This document shows, one piece after another, positions 35,587 through 44,485 of a stretch of 64,000 nucleotides of DNA (positions within the stretch are counted from its first letter, which is position 1; each line of letters opens with the position of its first letter). The DNA lies in assembly GCF_024385575.1 (NCBI RefSeq), contig NZ_JANFMV010000001.1, forward strand, positions 3,687,681 through 3,751,680, given 5' to 3'. The translations under genes were made by a program, and so were the position numbers. Below the pieces are notes generated by a model. The model was not told the DNA's origin. It saw nothing but the letters and a program-made list of their open reading frames with translations, and did no database searches. Source of the stretch: Rhizobium sp. NRK18. Lineage in GTDB: Bacteria > Pseudomonadota > Alphaproteobacteria > Rhizobiales > Rhizobiaceae.

Positions 35587-36030
35587 TCACAGCCCGGCAA
35601 GGCTGGACGTCAGCCAGTCGACGATCTGCCGCTCTCCCATGGCGCCCGAGACCCGCGCCACCTCGCGGCCGTTCAAATAGAGCAGCATGGTCGGAATGCC
35701 GCGGATCGACAGCCGGCCTGCGGTTTGCTGCTCATCGTCGGAATTGAGTTTCAAAAACCGGACCTTAGGCTCCAGCCGCTTTGCCGCCGCTTCGAATGCC
35801 GGCGCCATCGACCGGCAAGGCCCGCACCACGGCGCCCAGACATCGACGACCACGGGGATGGTGCTCTTCTCGATCTGCCGGCTGAAGCGCCCACCGTCCA
35901 CCTCGATCGGATGACCCGAAAACAGAAGCGCCCCGCACGTTCCGCACTTTGCCGTCAGCGGATCGCGGTCGATCCTCAAGCGGTTGATGCCTGCGCAGGA
36001 CGGGCAGACGATCTGGTGTGCTTCTGTCAT
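35587..36030 (-). CDS. trxC: Thioredoxin TrxC (thioredoxin 2)
   Basis: Cytoplasmic protein-disulfide reductase, 147 aa. The N-terminal zinc ribbon has CPSC (residues 9-12) and CGTC (29-32), which separates TrxC from TrxA. The active site is VDVWAPWCGPCRSMAP and the cis-Pro loop is IRGIPTMLLY. An FNR/FixK-type box lies 70 bases upstream, suggesting expression at low oxygen, which is unusual for an oxidative-stress thioredoxin. It stands between two export operons on the same strand and has its own promoter region. Confidence 0.93.
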   Translation of the reverse strand: MTEAHQIVCPSCAGINRLRIDRDPLTAKCGTCGALLFSGHPIEVDGGRFSRQIEKSTIPVVVDVWAPWCGPCRSMAPAFEAAAKRLEPKVRFLKLNSDDEQQTAGRLSIRGIPTMLLYLNGREVARVSGAMGERQIVDWLTSSLAGL

Positions 36031-36099
36031 GCTCAGCCTCCCTCAGCTTCGCCGCGACATTTGACATACAGAATATTGCATATGCCTCCTGCCCGGAAC

Positions 36100-36113
36100 T
36101 TGATCACGGTCAA
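36100..36113. promoter_or_regulatory. FNR/FixK-type box upstream of trxC
   Basis: TTGAT-CACG-GTCAA is a full match to TTGAT-N4-RTCAA. Its centre is about 76 bases from the trxC ATG. It falls in the gap between the end of the MacAB-like operon and trxC. Confidence 0.7.
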
Positions 36114-36123
36114 GTCCCATCTT

Positions 36124-37317
36124 CTATCTCTGGCTGACGAGCGTGCCCTGCTCGATGATATCGCTCGGATGCAGGATGACCATGTCGCCGGCCGACAGGC
36201 CGGAGAGAACCTCGGCCGTCTCATCATTCATGTGCCCGATCTCGAGTGTCACTTGCGCGGCCTGACCATCGCGCACGGCAAAGGCGCTCCAGTCTCGCCC
36301 ATTGCGGAACAGTGCTCCGATCGGGATCTGCAGGACGCCGGGGGACTGCCAGACCGTCAGCTCCGCATAGACACGAAAGCCATGGCCGAGGCGCGGATCG
36401 GTCGTATCGAGATCGAGAATGGCGTTCACCCGCTGCTCTTCGATCCCGAGTGCCGATACCTTGGTGAATGCGGCAGGATCGATCCGCCGGACGCTCGCCT
36501 CCAGCGGCTCGCCGCCCCAGTCGAGGATCCGCGCTTCGGTGCCCGGGCCCAGCTTGACCGCATCGGAAGACAGAAGGTCGACCACGATCTCAAGCTTCGC
36601 GGGGTCGCCGATCTCGGCAATCTTCGCGCCGACGGCGACGGGCTGTTCGCTCTTGGCAAAGACGGCGAGCACGACGCCATCGACAGGAGCCGTCACATTG
36701 ACGCAGCAGGTGCGGCCGCCCGGTGCCCCGCTATCGTTCGGCTGCATCAGCTTGGCGCGGGCGGTGGCAAGTTCCGCCTTGCGCAGGTCGATGGCGGCGC
36801 GAGCCTCTGCGACGGCCGCCAGTTTCGTCTTGAGATCGGTCCTTGCCTTCAACAGCGTGCTTTCGGAAATGACGCTCGTCCTGGCCAGATCCTCCGAGCG
36901 CTTGAGCTCCCTCTCGGACAGGCTGAGATTGACGCTGGCGCTCTCATACTGGGTTTCGGCCATGGCGACGGCCGCCTCCGCCCCTTCGACCGTTGCCTTC
37001 AGCTCCGCCAGTGTGCGGTCGTCGATCAGCGGCGGATCGAGCGGATGGATGGCTGCAACGATCGTCGCATTCGCCTTGACCGGATCGCCCTCCTCCAGCA
37101 CCGTGCGGGCGAGATGGCCGGCGATCGGCGAAGAGACCGTGTAGACGTCGCGCACCCGCGTCTTGCCCTCCTGCAGGATCGAGACCTTCATCGGCGCCTC
37201 GGCGATTTGGGCCGTGTCGACCAGCACCGGCCTTTCCCGCAGCGCGAAGGCAAATCCCCCGATGACCGCGATACCAAGCAGGGCATAGACTCCGTTTTTC
37301 AGCCAGGCAGAAGGCAT
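36124..37317 (-). CDS. HlyD/MacA-like periplasmic adaptor of ABC exporter
   Basis: Adaptor subunit for the FtsX-type permease encoded just upstream, 397 aa. An N-terminal membrane anchor (NGVYALLGIAVIGGFAF) is followed by a biotinyl-lipoyl-like half (TVSSPIAGHLARTVLEEGDP) and a long helical hairpin (about residues 110-190). The second lipoyl half reads VTAPVDGVVLAVFAKSEQPV, and beta-barrel domains end the protein. It starts five bases after the permease stop and is the last gene of the operon. Two adjacent cysteines (TCCV) before the second lipoyl strand are unusual. Confidence 0.9.
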   Translation of the reverse strand: MPSAWLKNGVYALLGIAVIGGFAFALRERPVLVDTAQIAEAPMKVSILQEGKTRVRDVYTVSSPIAGHLARTVLEEGDPVKANATIVAAIHPLDPPLIDDRTLAELKATVEGAEAAVAMAETQYESASVNLSLSERELKRSEDLARTSVISESTLLKARTDLKTKLAAVAEARAAIDLRKAELATARAKLMQPNDSGAPGGRTCCVNVTAPVDGVVLAVFAKSEQPVAVGAKIAEIGDPAKLEIVVDLLSSDAVKLGPGTEARILDWGGEPLEASVRRIDPAAFTKVSALGIEEQRVNAILDLDTTDPRLGHGFRVYAELTVWQSPGVLQIPIGALFRNGRDWSAFAVRDGQAAQVTLEIGHMNDETAEVLSGLSAGDMVILHPSDIIEQGTLVSQR

Positions 37318-37322
37318 TTTCG

Positions 37323-39686
37323 TTACTCCCTCGTTTTCAGGACGCGGACGAGATCGAGACGGTCGACGCGACGACGGACGATCAGCGCCGACAGGGCTGC
37401 GGCGATAATGACGACCAGGCTCGCCACGGCGAAGGTCGAAAGGTTGATGACGAACGGTATGCGGAACAGGTCGCTGTCGAAGCCTTCGACCACCGACCAG
37501 GAAAACAGCCAGCCGAACAGCCAGCCGAGCGGCTGGGCGAAAGCAATGATCACCGCAAGCTCGATCAGCAGGACACTCGACACTTCGGCGCGCGTGAAGC
37601 CGAGAACGCGCAGGCTCGCCAGTTCGCGCGCCCGTTCCGACAGCTGGATGCGGGCGGAGTTGTAGATCAGCCCGAAGGTGATGATGACGGCGAGAATGGT
37701 GTAGACCGTCGTCATGATGGTTATGTTCTCGGCAATCGTCTTGCGGAAATTGTCGCGCGAGACGCCCTGCAACGCGACGGCGCCAATCGCGGGAATGGCC
37801 TTCAGCTTGCGGTAAAGCGCGTCAAGCCTGGTGCGGTCGACGGAAATCCTCACACCGGTCAAGCGCGCGCCGTCGCCAGCCAGATGATCGAGTTCATCGA
37901 GGCGCATGTAGGCGACGAGGCCGACATAGCTTTCGACAATGCCGGTGACCGTCACATCGACCCGCTTGTGGTCACGGTCGACGAGATCGACCCAAATGCG
38001 GTCTCCCATGCCCACGCCGAGGTAGCGGGCGACGCGGTCCGAGATCATCAATCCGGAAGCGGGCGGATCGAGCGGATGCAGCCCGAGATCGACGATGCGG
38101 GCGAGATCGGTTCCGTCCGGGAGGCCGGTGATCGGCAGCCGCTTTTCCCTGTGCCCGTTCGTCAGGATCGCCTGCTCGGCGCGAAACGGTTCGGCGCGCA
38201 TCACGCCCGGCAATGCGGCGACCGACTGAAGCGCGGCGGGACCGCGGTTTCGGTCAAAGGAAAGGGTCGCGTCCTGTCGTTCGACCTGGAAGAAGACGGC
38301 ATCGATCATGAAATTGATCGAGTCGAAGGAGAACAGAGCGGTCACCAGCAGCGCTACGGAGAAGGACGCACCGACCGTCGTCAGCAGGGCGCGCAGCGGC
38401 CGTCGGATGATCTGCCGGAACGCCATCACCGTCATCTGCGAAAAGTGCCGTGTGATGGTCTGTCCGATGCCGAACACTGATCGGTAGCGGACGGGCGCCG
38501 GTGCCTGCATGGCGACCGCTGCGGGCAGGACCACCGCGCCGGCGATGGCGCGAGCCGCGCCCGCAAGCGCCGCAGCGACGGCGATGGCTGCCGAGATGAC
38601 GTAAAGGTCGATGCTCTCGGCGAAAACCAGGACGGGGAAGGAATAAAATTCGGCGTAGAGACGGGTGAGACCGCGGCCCGCCCAGTTTCCGGCGGCAGCG
38701 CCGATCGCCACGCCGAGAACCGCGATGACGATGGTCAGCTTGGCATAATGCCACACGATCGCCGCGTTGCCGTAACCGACCGCCTTCAGGAGACCGATCT
38801 GCTCCCGCTCCAGAGCGATCAGCCGGCTGAGTATCATGTTGACCAGAAAGGCGGCGACGAACAGGAAGACGGGCGGGATGACCGAAGCCATGGCCCGCAA
38901 CTGGATGAGTTCATTGTCGAGGAAGGTATGCGAGACCTGCCGGTCACGCAGATAGGCGCCCTGCCCGCCATAGGGCTTCAATATCACATCGAGCGCATCG
39001 ACCACGGTCGCGCTACTGGCGCCGCGAAGCAACTGCAGCGCCACGTCGTTGAAAGCGCCGTCCATGTCGAACAGGCCGGATATTTCCTTCTTCGACATGT
39101 AGAGGACGCCGAAACGACGGGGGTCCGGAACCATGTCGCCCGGTCCGATGGCATAGACATACTCCGGCGACAGAACGATGCCGGTAACCGTCAAGAGGCG
39201 TTTGTGGCCGTCCATGATGGCACGGAACCGAGAGCCCGGAGCCATGCGATGCGCCTTGGCGAAGCTCTCGTTGACGGCAACCTCCCCGTCGCGATCGGGC
39301 GCCGGCAGCCGTCCGGTCCGGACATAGAGCCTGTTGACCGACGGCTGGCCGAAATCCGGAATGGAGATGACCGTGCCGGTCGCCGGTTCGCTCATTGTCT
39401 CCATGTCCAGCACGACCGGGCGGACGATGCGCAGATCCGCCCTCGCCACACCGTCGATGCCGAGGATCCGATCCTTCAAATAGTCCGGTGCGCGGGTGGC
39501 GCCGGCAAACACGTCGGCAAAGCGATAGCGCTCGTAGAATGCGCTCCGGCTTTCGTCCAGCGAGCGATAGGCGCCAATGGCGATCACGATCGTCGCCACG
39601 CCACAGGCCATGACCAGAGCCACCGCAATGATCTGCGCCCACAGCCTGGCAAAGTCCCGTGTCAGCTTGCGATCGAGCATCCTCAT
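37323..39686 (-). CDS. FtsX-family ABC transporter permease
   Basis: Membrane component of a MacB/LolC-type ABC exporter, 787 aa. The first transmembrane helix contains [17 protein letters not shown], a large periplasmic domain follows, then two FtsX-type helix bundles around residues 255-400 and 640-780 ([37 protein letters not shown]). This length and the double FtsX layout fit DUF214-type permeases. It lies between the ATPase and the HlyD-like adaptor genes, four to five bases from each, so the three form one transcript. Substrate unknown; lipids or peptides are usual. Confidence 0.92.
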   Translation of the reverse strand: MRMLDRKLTRDFARLWAQIIAVALVMACGVATIVIAIGAYRSLDESRSAFYERYRFADVFAGATRAPDYLKDRILGIDGVARADLRIVRPVVLDMETMSEPATGTVISIPDFGQPSVNRLYVRTGRLPAPDRDGEVAVNESFAKAHRMAPGSRFRAIMDGHKRLLTVTGIVLSPEYVYAIGPGDMVPDPRRFGVLYMSKKEISGLFDMDGAFNDVALQLLRGASSATVVDALDVILKPYGGQGAYLRDRQVSHTFLDNELIQLRAMASVIPPVFLFVAAFLVNMILSRLIALEREQIGLLKAVGYGNAAIVWHYAKLTIVIAVLGVAIGAAAGNWAGRGLTRLYAEFYSFPVLVFAESIDLYVISAAIAVAAALAGAARAIAGAVVLPAAVAMQAPAPVRYRSVFGIGQTITRHFSQMTVMAFRQIIRRPLRALLTTVGASFSVALLVTALFSFDSINFMIDAVFFQVERQDATLSFDRNRGPAALQSVAALPGVMRAEPFRAEQAILTNGHREKRLPITGLPDGTDLARIVDLGLHPLDPPASGLMISDRVARYLGVGMGDRIWVDLVDRDHKRVDVTVTGIVESYVGLVAYMRLDELDHLAGDGARLTGVRISVDRTRLDALYRKLKAIPAIGAVALQGVSRDNFRKTIAENITIMTTVYTILAVIITFGLIYNSARIQLSERARELASLRVLGFTRAEVSSVLLIELAVIIAFAQPLGWLFGWLFSWSVVEGFDSDLFRIPFVINLSTFAVASLVVIIAAALSALIVRRRVDRLDLVRVLKTRE

Positions 39687-39690
39687 GGCG

Positions 39691-40404
39691 TCACCACGTC
39701 ACCTCCGCGGGCGGGATGCGCCTGTCGTTGACGACGATGTCCTCGATGCGGCCGTCGCGGAAACTGACGACCCGGTGGGCGATCTGGCGAATGCCGGCAT
39801 TGTGGGTGATGACGGCCGTCGTCGTGCCGAATTCCTCGTTGATCCGGCAGAGCACCTCGAGAATGCGAACGCCGGTCTTCGAATCCAGCGCGCCCGTCGG
39901 CTCGTCACAAAGAAGCACCTTTGGCCGTTTGGCGATCGCTCGGGCAATGGCGACGCGCTGCTGTTCGCCACCGGACAGCTGGGCCGGAAAGTGGTGCATG
40001 CGCTCCTTCAGGCCGACAAGGTCCAGCGCTTCTTCCGGCGACATGGGGTGCCTTGAGATTTCGGTCACCAACGCGACGTTCTCCCAGGCCGTCAGGCTTG
40101 GGATCAGATTGTAGAACTGGAAGACGAAGCCGACATGCTCCCTGCGAAAGCGGGTGAGCTGGCGCTCGGTACAGGCGGTCAGTTCGCTGTCCTCGAAGAA
40201 GACCTTTCCGTCGGTGGCACGGTCGAGCCCGCCCATGATGTTCAGCAGCGTCGACTTGCCGCTGCCCGAGGGGCCGAGCAGGACCGTCATCTCGCCCTCG
40301 AAAAGCTCGAGGTCGACACCGCGCAGGGCAAAGACCTCGACATCGCCGGTCCGGTAGACCTTCGTCAATTCGTCGACTCTGAAGATGGCCTTGCGCATGT
40401 TCAC
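39691..40404 (-). CDS. ABC transporter ATP-binding protein (MacB/LolD class)
   Basis: Nucleotide-binding subunit of the FtsX exporter, 237 aa. Walker A is [16 protein letters not shown], the Q-loop follows ([18 protein letters not shown], the FQxxNLxPxLTxxENV signature of the MacB/LolD class), signature [14 protein letters not shown] and Walker [13 protein letters not shown]. It is the first gene of the operon. Upstream is an FNR/FixK-type box preceded immediately by GATGCATTT. An alternative ATG two codons in (40398) is also possible. Confidence 0.94.
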   Translation of the reverse strand: MNMRKAIFRVDELTKVYRTGDVEVFALRGVDLELFEGEMTVLLGPSGSGKSTLLNIMGGLDRATDGKVFFEDSELTACTERQLTRFRREHVGFVFQFYNLIPSLTAWENVALVTEISRHPMSPEEALDLVGLKERMHHFPAQLSGGEQQRVAIARAIAKRPKVLLCDEPTGALDSKTGVRILEVLCRINEEFGTTTAVITHNAGIRQIAHRVVSFRDGRIEDIVVNDRRIPPAEVTW

Positions 40405-40450
40405 CGCCTTGCGGACACCCTCCCCGCAATCATACCTCGCATGCGGGGCC

Positions 40451-40474
40451 GATGCATTTGTTGATACATGTCAA
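40451..40474. promoter_or_regulatory. FNR/FixK-type box with adjacent GATGCATTT upstream of ABC exporter
   Basis: TTGAT-ACAT-GTCAA (40461-40474) is a full consensus match centred 63 bases from the ATPase ATG. GATGCATTTG (40451-40460) abuts it, the same word that lies beside the cydA box. AAATGC after the box makes the outer arms partly palindromic. Confidence 0.65.
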
Positions 40475-40506
40475 ATGCAGGAGGCCATTGAACCTTGCAG
40501 CAAAGG

Positions 40507-41643
40507 TCAGTCGAGGGTCTGCCGGTAGCGCAGCATGGCGACGACCGTGATCACCACCATGATCAGGCCGAGCGCGGTCATGTCCGGCACGATGTCGACC
40601 ATGCCGGCCCCTTTCAGCATCACCTTGCGGACGATGCGGACGAAATGCGTGGCGGGGATGACGCTGCCGACGGCCTGCGCCCAGCCGGGCATGCCGGCGA
40701 AGGGGAACATGAAGCCCGACAGGAGGACCGACGGAAGGATGAAGAAGAAGGACATCTGCATGGCCTGCATCTGGTTTCTGGCCACCGTCGAGAACAGGAA
40801 GCCAAGCGCCAGGTTGACGACAATGAACAGGTTGAGCCCGGCGAGGAAGGCCCAGCCGCTGCCTTCGAAGGGAACCGCAAAAAGCACGAGCGCAATCACC
40901 AGAAAGACCAGCGTCTGCACATAGCCGACCAAGACGTAGGGCAGGATCTTGCCGAGCATCACCTCGGCGGGCCGGACGGGGGTGGAGATCAGCGTCTCCA
41001 TCGTCCCACGCTCGGTTTCGCGCACGATGGCGACCGCGGTGATCATGATCATCGTCATCGAAATGATGATCGCCAGCAGGCCGGGGACGATGTTGAAGGC
41101 GGTGACGCCGGCCGGATTGAAATGCTTGTGGACGACGATGTCGTAAGGCGGCGCCTGTGGCGCAAGATGCTTGAGGGCGCCCGGCAGGCTGTCGGTGAGT
41201 GCCGCCTCGATGATGCCGTTCAGCGCGCCGACTGCACCGCCGGTCGCCGTCGGATCGGAGGCGTCGGCGGCAAGCAGCACCGAAGGCTTCTCGCCGCGTA
41301 CGACGTCGCGCTCGAAATTGCCGGGGACGACGATGATGAAGGTCGCCCGGCCGGCGGCAAATGCCGCATCCGCCTGTTTCTCTCCGGAAACCGCGCCGCG
41401 AATGTCGAAATAGGTGGAATTGTTCAGCCCTGCGATGAGCGCCCGGGTCAGCGGTCCGCTGTCGCGGATATCGACGAGGGTCGGCAGATGGCGCGGATCG
41501 GTGTTGATGGCGTAGCCGAACAGCAAAAGCTGGACGATCGGCAGGGCCACCATCATGGCGAAGGTGACGCGGTCGCGCCGCATCTGGATGAATTCCTTGA
41601 CGAGCACGGCCAGGAAGCGGCTGAAGGAGAAGCCCGTCCTCAT
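40507..41643 (-). CDS. ABC-2 type permease (YbhS/YbhR-like)
   Basis: Inner-membrane exporter subunit, 378 aa. An N-terminal helix (FAMMVALPIVQLLLFGYAIN) precedes a ~150-residue extracytoplasmic domain. A bundle of about five helices follows (LAIIISMTMIMITAVAIVRE through LLSGFMFPFAGMPGWAQAVG). TERGTMETLISTPVRPAEVM is the conserved ABC-2 coupling motif. Its ATG overlaps the ATPase stop (ATGA). Related E. coli ybhGFSR operons have two permease genes; only one is present here, so it may act as a homodimer. Last gene of the TetR-headed operon. Confidence 0.92.
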   Translation of the reverse strand: MRTGFSFSRFLAVLVKEFIQMRRDRVTFAMMVALPIVQLLLFGYAINTDPRHLPTLVDIRDSGPLTRALIAGLNNSTYFDIRGAVSGEKQADAAFAAGRATFIIVVPGNFERDVVRGEKPSVLLAADASDPTATGGAVGALNGIIEAALTDSLPGALKHLAPQAPPYDIVVHKHFNPAGVTAFNIVPGLLAIIISMTMIMITAVAIVRETERGTMETLISTPVRPAEVMLGKILPYVLVGYVQTLVFLVIALVLFAVPFEGSGWAFLAGLNLFIVVNLALGFLFSTVARNQMQAMQMSFFFILPSVLLSGFMFPFAGMPGWAQAVGSVIPATHFVRIVRKVMLKGAGMVDIVPDMTALGLIMVVITVVAMLRYRQTLD

Positions 41644-42602
41644 TTGCCCGGCTCCCGGCCGCCGAAATTGTCCCTGGAGCTGGACATCAGATAGATGAAG
41701 ATGTCTTCAAGTCCGGCCTTGTGCCGTGTCCAGTCGCGCGTTGCGTCCCTTTCGCGGAAGGCCTCGGCCGTCCTGGCGAGCGCATCGTGGTCGGCGCCGG
41801 AAGCGTGCAGGGCCGTTCCGAACCGGGTGACCTGATCGACGCCCGGCGCACCCCGCAGATCGTCTTCAAGCGCGGTGAGGTTCGGGCCTTCGACGTTCCA
41901 GGTCTCCAGGCCGACCTGATCGGGAATGTCGCTGGTGCGTCCGTCGATCAGCTTTCGGCCATAGGCGATATAGGCGATGAACTCGCACTGCACCGCCTCG
42001 TCCATGTAATGGGTGGAGACGAGCACCGTGACGCCACGGCGCGACAGGCGGCGGATCTCGTCCCAGAATTCACGGCGTGCCTTCGGATCGACGCCGGCGG
42101 TCGGTTCGTCGAGAAGCAGCAGGTCCGGCTCGTGCAGCATGCAGGCGGCCAGCGCCAGCCGTTGCTTCCAGCCGCCGGAGAGTTCGCCGGCGAGCTGATG
42201 AGCGCGGTTGCGAAGCCCAAGGTCTTCAAGCGCCTGTTCCACCCGCTGGCGCCTTCGATCCAGCCGGTACATGCGGGCGATGAAGTCGAGGTTTTCGCGG
42301 ATCGACAGATCCTCGTAGAGCGAGAATTTCTGGGTCATGTAGCCGACCCGCTCCTTGATCCGGCTACTGTCGGTCCTGATGTCCATGCCGAGACAGGTGC
42401 CCGAGCCGGCATCCGGGGTGAGCAGCCCGCAGAGCATGCGGATCGTCGTCGTCTTGCCGCTGCCGTTCGGGCCGAGAAAGCCGTAGATCGCGCCGCGCGG
42501 AACGCGAATATCGAAGTTGTCGACTACCGTCTTGGTGCCGAACACCTTGGTCAGGCCGGTCACGTCGATGACCGTCTCGCGATCCTGTTCCCCGTCGCTC
42601 AT
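41640..42602 (-). CDS. ABC transporter ATP-binding protein (YbhF-like, single domain)
   Basis: ATPase of the ABC-2 exporter, 320 aa. Walker A GPNGSGKTTTIRMLCG, signature ELSGGWKQRLALAACML and Walker B LLLLDEPTAGVDP are intact. GWKQR in the signature loop is typical of the drug-export DrrA/YbhF group. The C-terminal ~90 residues are a DrrA-like extension. It overlaps the adaptor gene upstream and the permease gene downstream by ATGA at both ends, which implies a strictly coupled operon. The E. coli YbhF equivalent has two fused ATPase domains; this one has one. Confidence 0.93.
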   Translation of the reverse strand: MSDGEQDRETVIDVTGLTKVFGTKTVVDNFDIRVPRGAIYGFLGPNGSGKTTTIRMLCGLLTPDAGSGTCLGMDIRTDSSRIKERVGYMTQKFSLYEDLSIRENLDFIARMYRLDRRRQRVEQALEDLGLRNRAHQLAGELSGGWKQRLALAACMLHEPDLLLLDEPTAGVDPKARREFWDEIRRLSRRGVTVLVSTHYMDEAVQCEFIAYIAYGRKLIDGRTSDIPDQVGLETWNVEGPNLTALEDDLRGAPGVDQVTRFGTALHASGADHDALARTAEAFRERDATRDWTRHKAGLEDIFIYLMSSSRDNFGGREPGK

Positions 42603-43564
42603 CGGCTCGAACCGTCGGCCGGGCGAACCGTTACCGGCTGGCCGACGGGCGGGCGGAAGCCCTCCGGGTCCAAGCGGGCCTCGGTCATGAAGGTGAGCCG
42701 GCTGCGCTCGTCGCGGCTGTAGATCAGCGGCGGCGTGAATTCCGGCTCGGAAGCCTGATAGGTGACGGTCGCTTTGAATTCGCCGTCACAGCCGTCGCAT
42801 TCCGCCATGACCCGCGCGCCGATCGCAAATTGCGTTCGCACTGCTTCCGGCACGAAGAAGCGCAGCTTGAGGTCACCTGTCCGAACGATCGACAGAACGG
42901 GCGCGGAGGGGCCGGAGACTTCACCCGCTTTCAGGAAGAGACGATCGATCCTGCCGGCGACCGGCGCGGCGACATGATAATGGCCGAGCGCCGTCTCGGC
43001 CTGCGCGACCGCTTGCTGCGCCGCCTCGGCCTTCGCCTTCGCCGCAGCAATCTGCTCCGGACGCGCCGGCAGTTCGGCTGCGGCGAGCTGTGCGTTCAGC
43101 TGGCGAACCTCGGACGCGGCCTTTTGCAGGGCGGTGTCGGCCTTGTCGCGATCGGAGGAGGTCGCAACCCCGCGCACGGCAAGGGCGCGGATCCGTGACG
43201 CGTCCGTCGTTGCCTGCTGCAGGGTCAATTGCGCCTGCTGCAAGGTCTGGCGGATGACGTCGAGTTCCGCCTCGCGGGAGCCGGTCTCGAGATTGCGGAC
43301 ATCGGCTGTCGCGGCATCGGCCTCCGCCCTTGCCTGCGCCAATGCGCTTGCCGCAGCGGCATCATCGAGATCGAACAGCGGTAAGCCGGCCGCAACCTCC
43401 TGGCCCTCGCGGACGGTGACATCGGTGAGACGACCGGAGGCGAGCGGCGCGACATAGGTGTAGTCCGCCTCGACATAGCCGGAGAAGCCGGTGGGCTCGG
43501 CCGGCGAGAAGAGGCTCAACAGGGCGGTGAAGGCTGCCCCCAGCCAGGATTGGACCTCATTCAT
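42599..43564 (-). CDS. HlyD-family adaptor (YbhG-like)
   Basis: Periplasmic adaptor of the ABC-2 exporter, 321 aa. An N-terminal hydrophobic stretch (GAAFTALLSLFSPAEPTGF) precedes the first lipoyl half (VAPLASGRLTDVTVREGQEV). A long coiled-coil hairpin rich in Ala, Gln and Glu occupies about residues 75-195. The second half VAAPVAGRIDRLFLKAGEVS follows, then a beta domain. The gene start overlaps the end of the TetR-like gene by eight bases. Efflux of cationic drugs or lipids is suggested by family only. Confidence 0.9.
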   Translation of the reverse strand: MNEVQSWLGAAFTALLSLFSPAEPTGFSGYVEADYTYVAPLASGRLTDVTVREGQEVAAGLPLFDLDDAAAASALAQARAEADAATADVRNLETGSREAELDVIRQTLQQAQLTLQQATTDASRIRALAVRGVATSSDRDKADTALQKAASEVRQLNAQLAAAELPARPEQIAAAKAKAEAAQQAVAQAETALGHYHVAAPVAGRIDRLFLKAGEVSGPSAPVLSIVRTGDLKLRFFVPEAVRTQFAIGARVMAECDGCDGEFKATVTYQASEPEFTPPLIYSRDERSRLTFMTEARLDPEGFRPPVGQPVTVRPADGSSR

Positions 43565-44192
43565 CGTCTTTCTCCCGCAGCAATCCGTTCATCAGGATGT
43601 CGACATGGGAGCGCAGGAAGCTCTCCTGCGCTTCTCGCTCAGCGCTTCCAAGGCCGAAGACCTGGAAGAGGATGAGGTTGGCAATCAATGGACCGACGAC
43701 GGCACGCACGGCATGATCAGGATCAATCCGGCGGAAGCGGCCCGATTGCATGCCGCGCTCCAGCACGATCTTTCCGGCGGCAAGGCCGCGGTCCAGAATT
43801 TCGCGGCGATATATCGCGGCAAGTTCCGGAAAGAGCTTGGCTTCCGACAGGATGAGACGAGGCACGGCCGCCGTTCGCTGGTCGCCGAGACGGCCGCCGA
43901 CAAGCTGGATCATCCGCACGATGTCCTCCGCCGGATCGCCGGAAAGGTTTTTCGCCAGCGCCGCCACGTTTTCGGCGACCGGGACGAGGGCCCGTTTCAC
44001 GATCGCCTCGATCAGCGCTTCCTTGTTGGGGAAGTAGAGGTAGACCGCACCCTTCGAAATACCCGCGCGCTCGGCGATGTCCTCGACACGTGTCATGGCA
44101 AAGCCGCGCTCGATGAAGAGATCGAGCGCTGCATCGAGCACCTCGTCGGGGCGCGCTGTCGGACGGCGGCGGAACTTCGGAGTTTGAGGCAT
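43557..44192 (-). CDS. TetR-family repressor of the ABC-2 exporter operon
   Basis: Transcriptional repressor of 211 aa. The N-terminal TetR HTH covers residues about 14-60 (VLDAALDLFIERGFAMTRVE, ISKGAVYLYFPNKEALIEA). The C-terminal helical domain, like CecR/YbiH, should bind a ligand. It heads the operon tetR-hlyD-ATPase-permease, and a perfect 20-bp palindrome lies 24 bases upstream of its ATG. Autorepression released by an exported drug is the simple model. Confidence 0.92.
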   Translation of the reverse strand: MPQTPKFRRRPTARPDEVLDAALDLFIERGFAMTRVEDIAERAGISKGAVYLYFPNKEALIEAIVKRALVPVAENVAALAKNLSGDPAEDIVRMIQLVGGRLGDQRTAAVPRLILSEAKLFPELAAIYRREILDRGLAAGKIVLERGMQSGRFRRIDPDHAVRAVVGPLIANLILFQVFGLGSAEREAQESFLRSHVDILMNGLLREKDDE

Positions 44193-44215
44193 GACGATCC
44201 CGTTTGCACGAATAA

Positions 44216-44235
44216 ATAACTGACCGGTCAGTTAT
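44216..44235. promoter_or_regulatory. TetR operator, perfect 20-bp palindrome
   Basis: ATAACTGACC (44216-44225) and GGTCAGTTAT (44226-44235) are exact inverted complements with no spacer. TGACCGGTCA at the core is typical of CecR/TetR operators. It is directly upstream of the regulator gene. Confidence 0.85.
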
Positions 44236-44314
44236 ATAATACGAAACATGGCGACTGTCGAATCCTTCATCCCCGCTCGATTTTGCGGCTTTCCCGGCGC
44301 GCCATGAAAGGGAC

Positions 44315-44328
44315 TTGAAAAAATTCAA
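44315..44328. promoter_or_regulatory. TTGAA-N4-TTCAA palindrome upstream of Gfo-ABC operon
   Basis: TTGAA-AAAA-TTCAA, an AT-rich palindrome in the ~250-base region between the TetR operator and the Gfo gene. It could be an RpiR or LacI-type site. That region has no gene and a high AT content from 44315 to 44460. Confidence 0.35.
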
Positions 44329-44437
44329 CAAGTGTCGGATAAAAAATCAACCAACCTGACGAATTTGAAAATGAATTTCATAGACTTCGCATTTCTGACC
44401 GAAATTCGATTGACTGGGAGGAAAATTTGTCAGAGCC

Positions 44438-44448
44438 TAAGAAAATAA
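44438..44448 (+). promoter_or_regulatory. Shared 11-bp word TAAGAAAATAA (copy 1)
   Basis: The same word occurs at 53234-53244 upstream of ridA, and the similarity extends about nine further bases with some mismatches. It lies 38 bases from the Gfo ATG. Candidate operator of the RpiR regulator encoded at 53676. Confidence 0.4.
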
Positions 44449-44485
44449 ATTACGAAAACACGACGTATCGTAAAGGGTCCCATCA

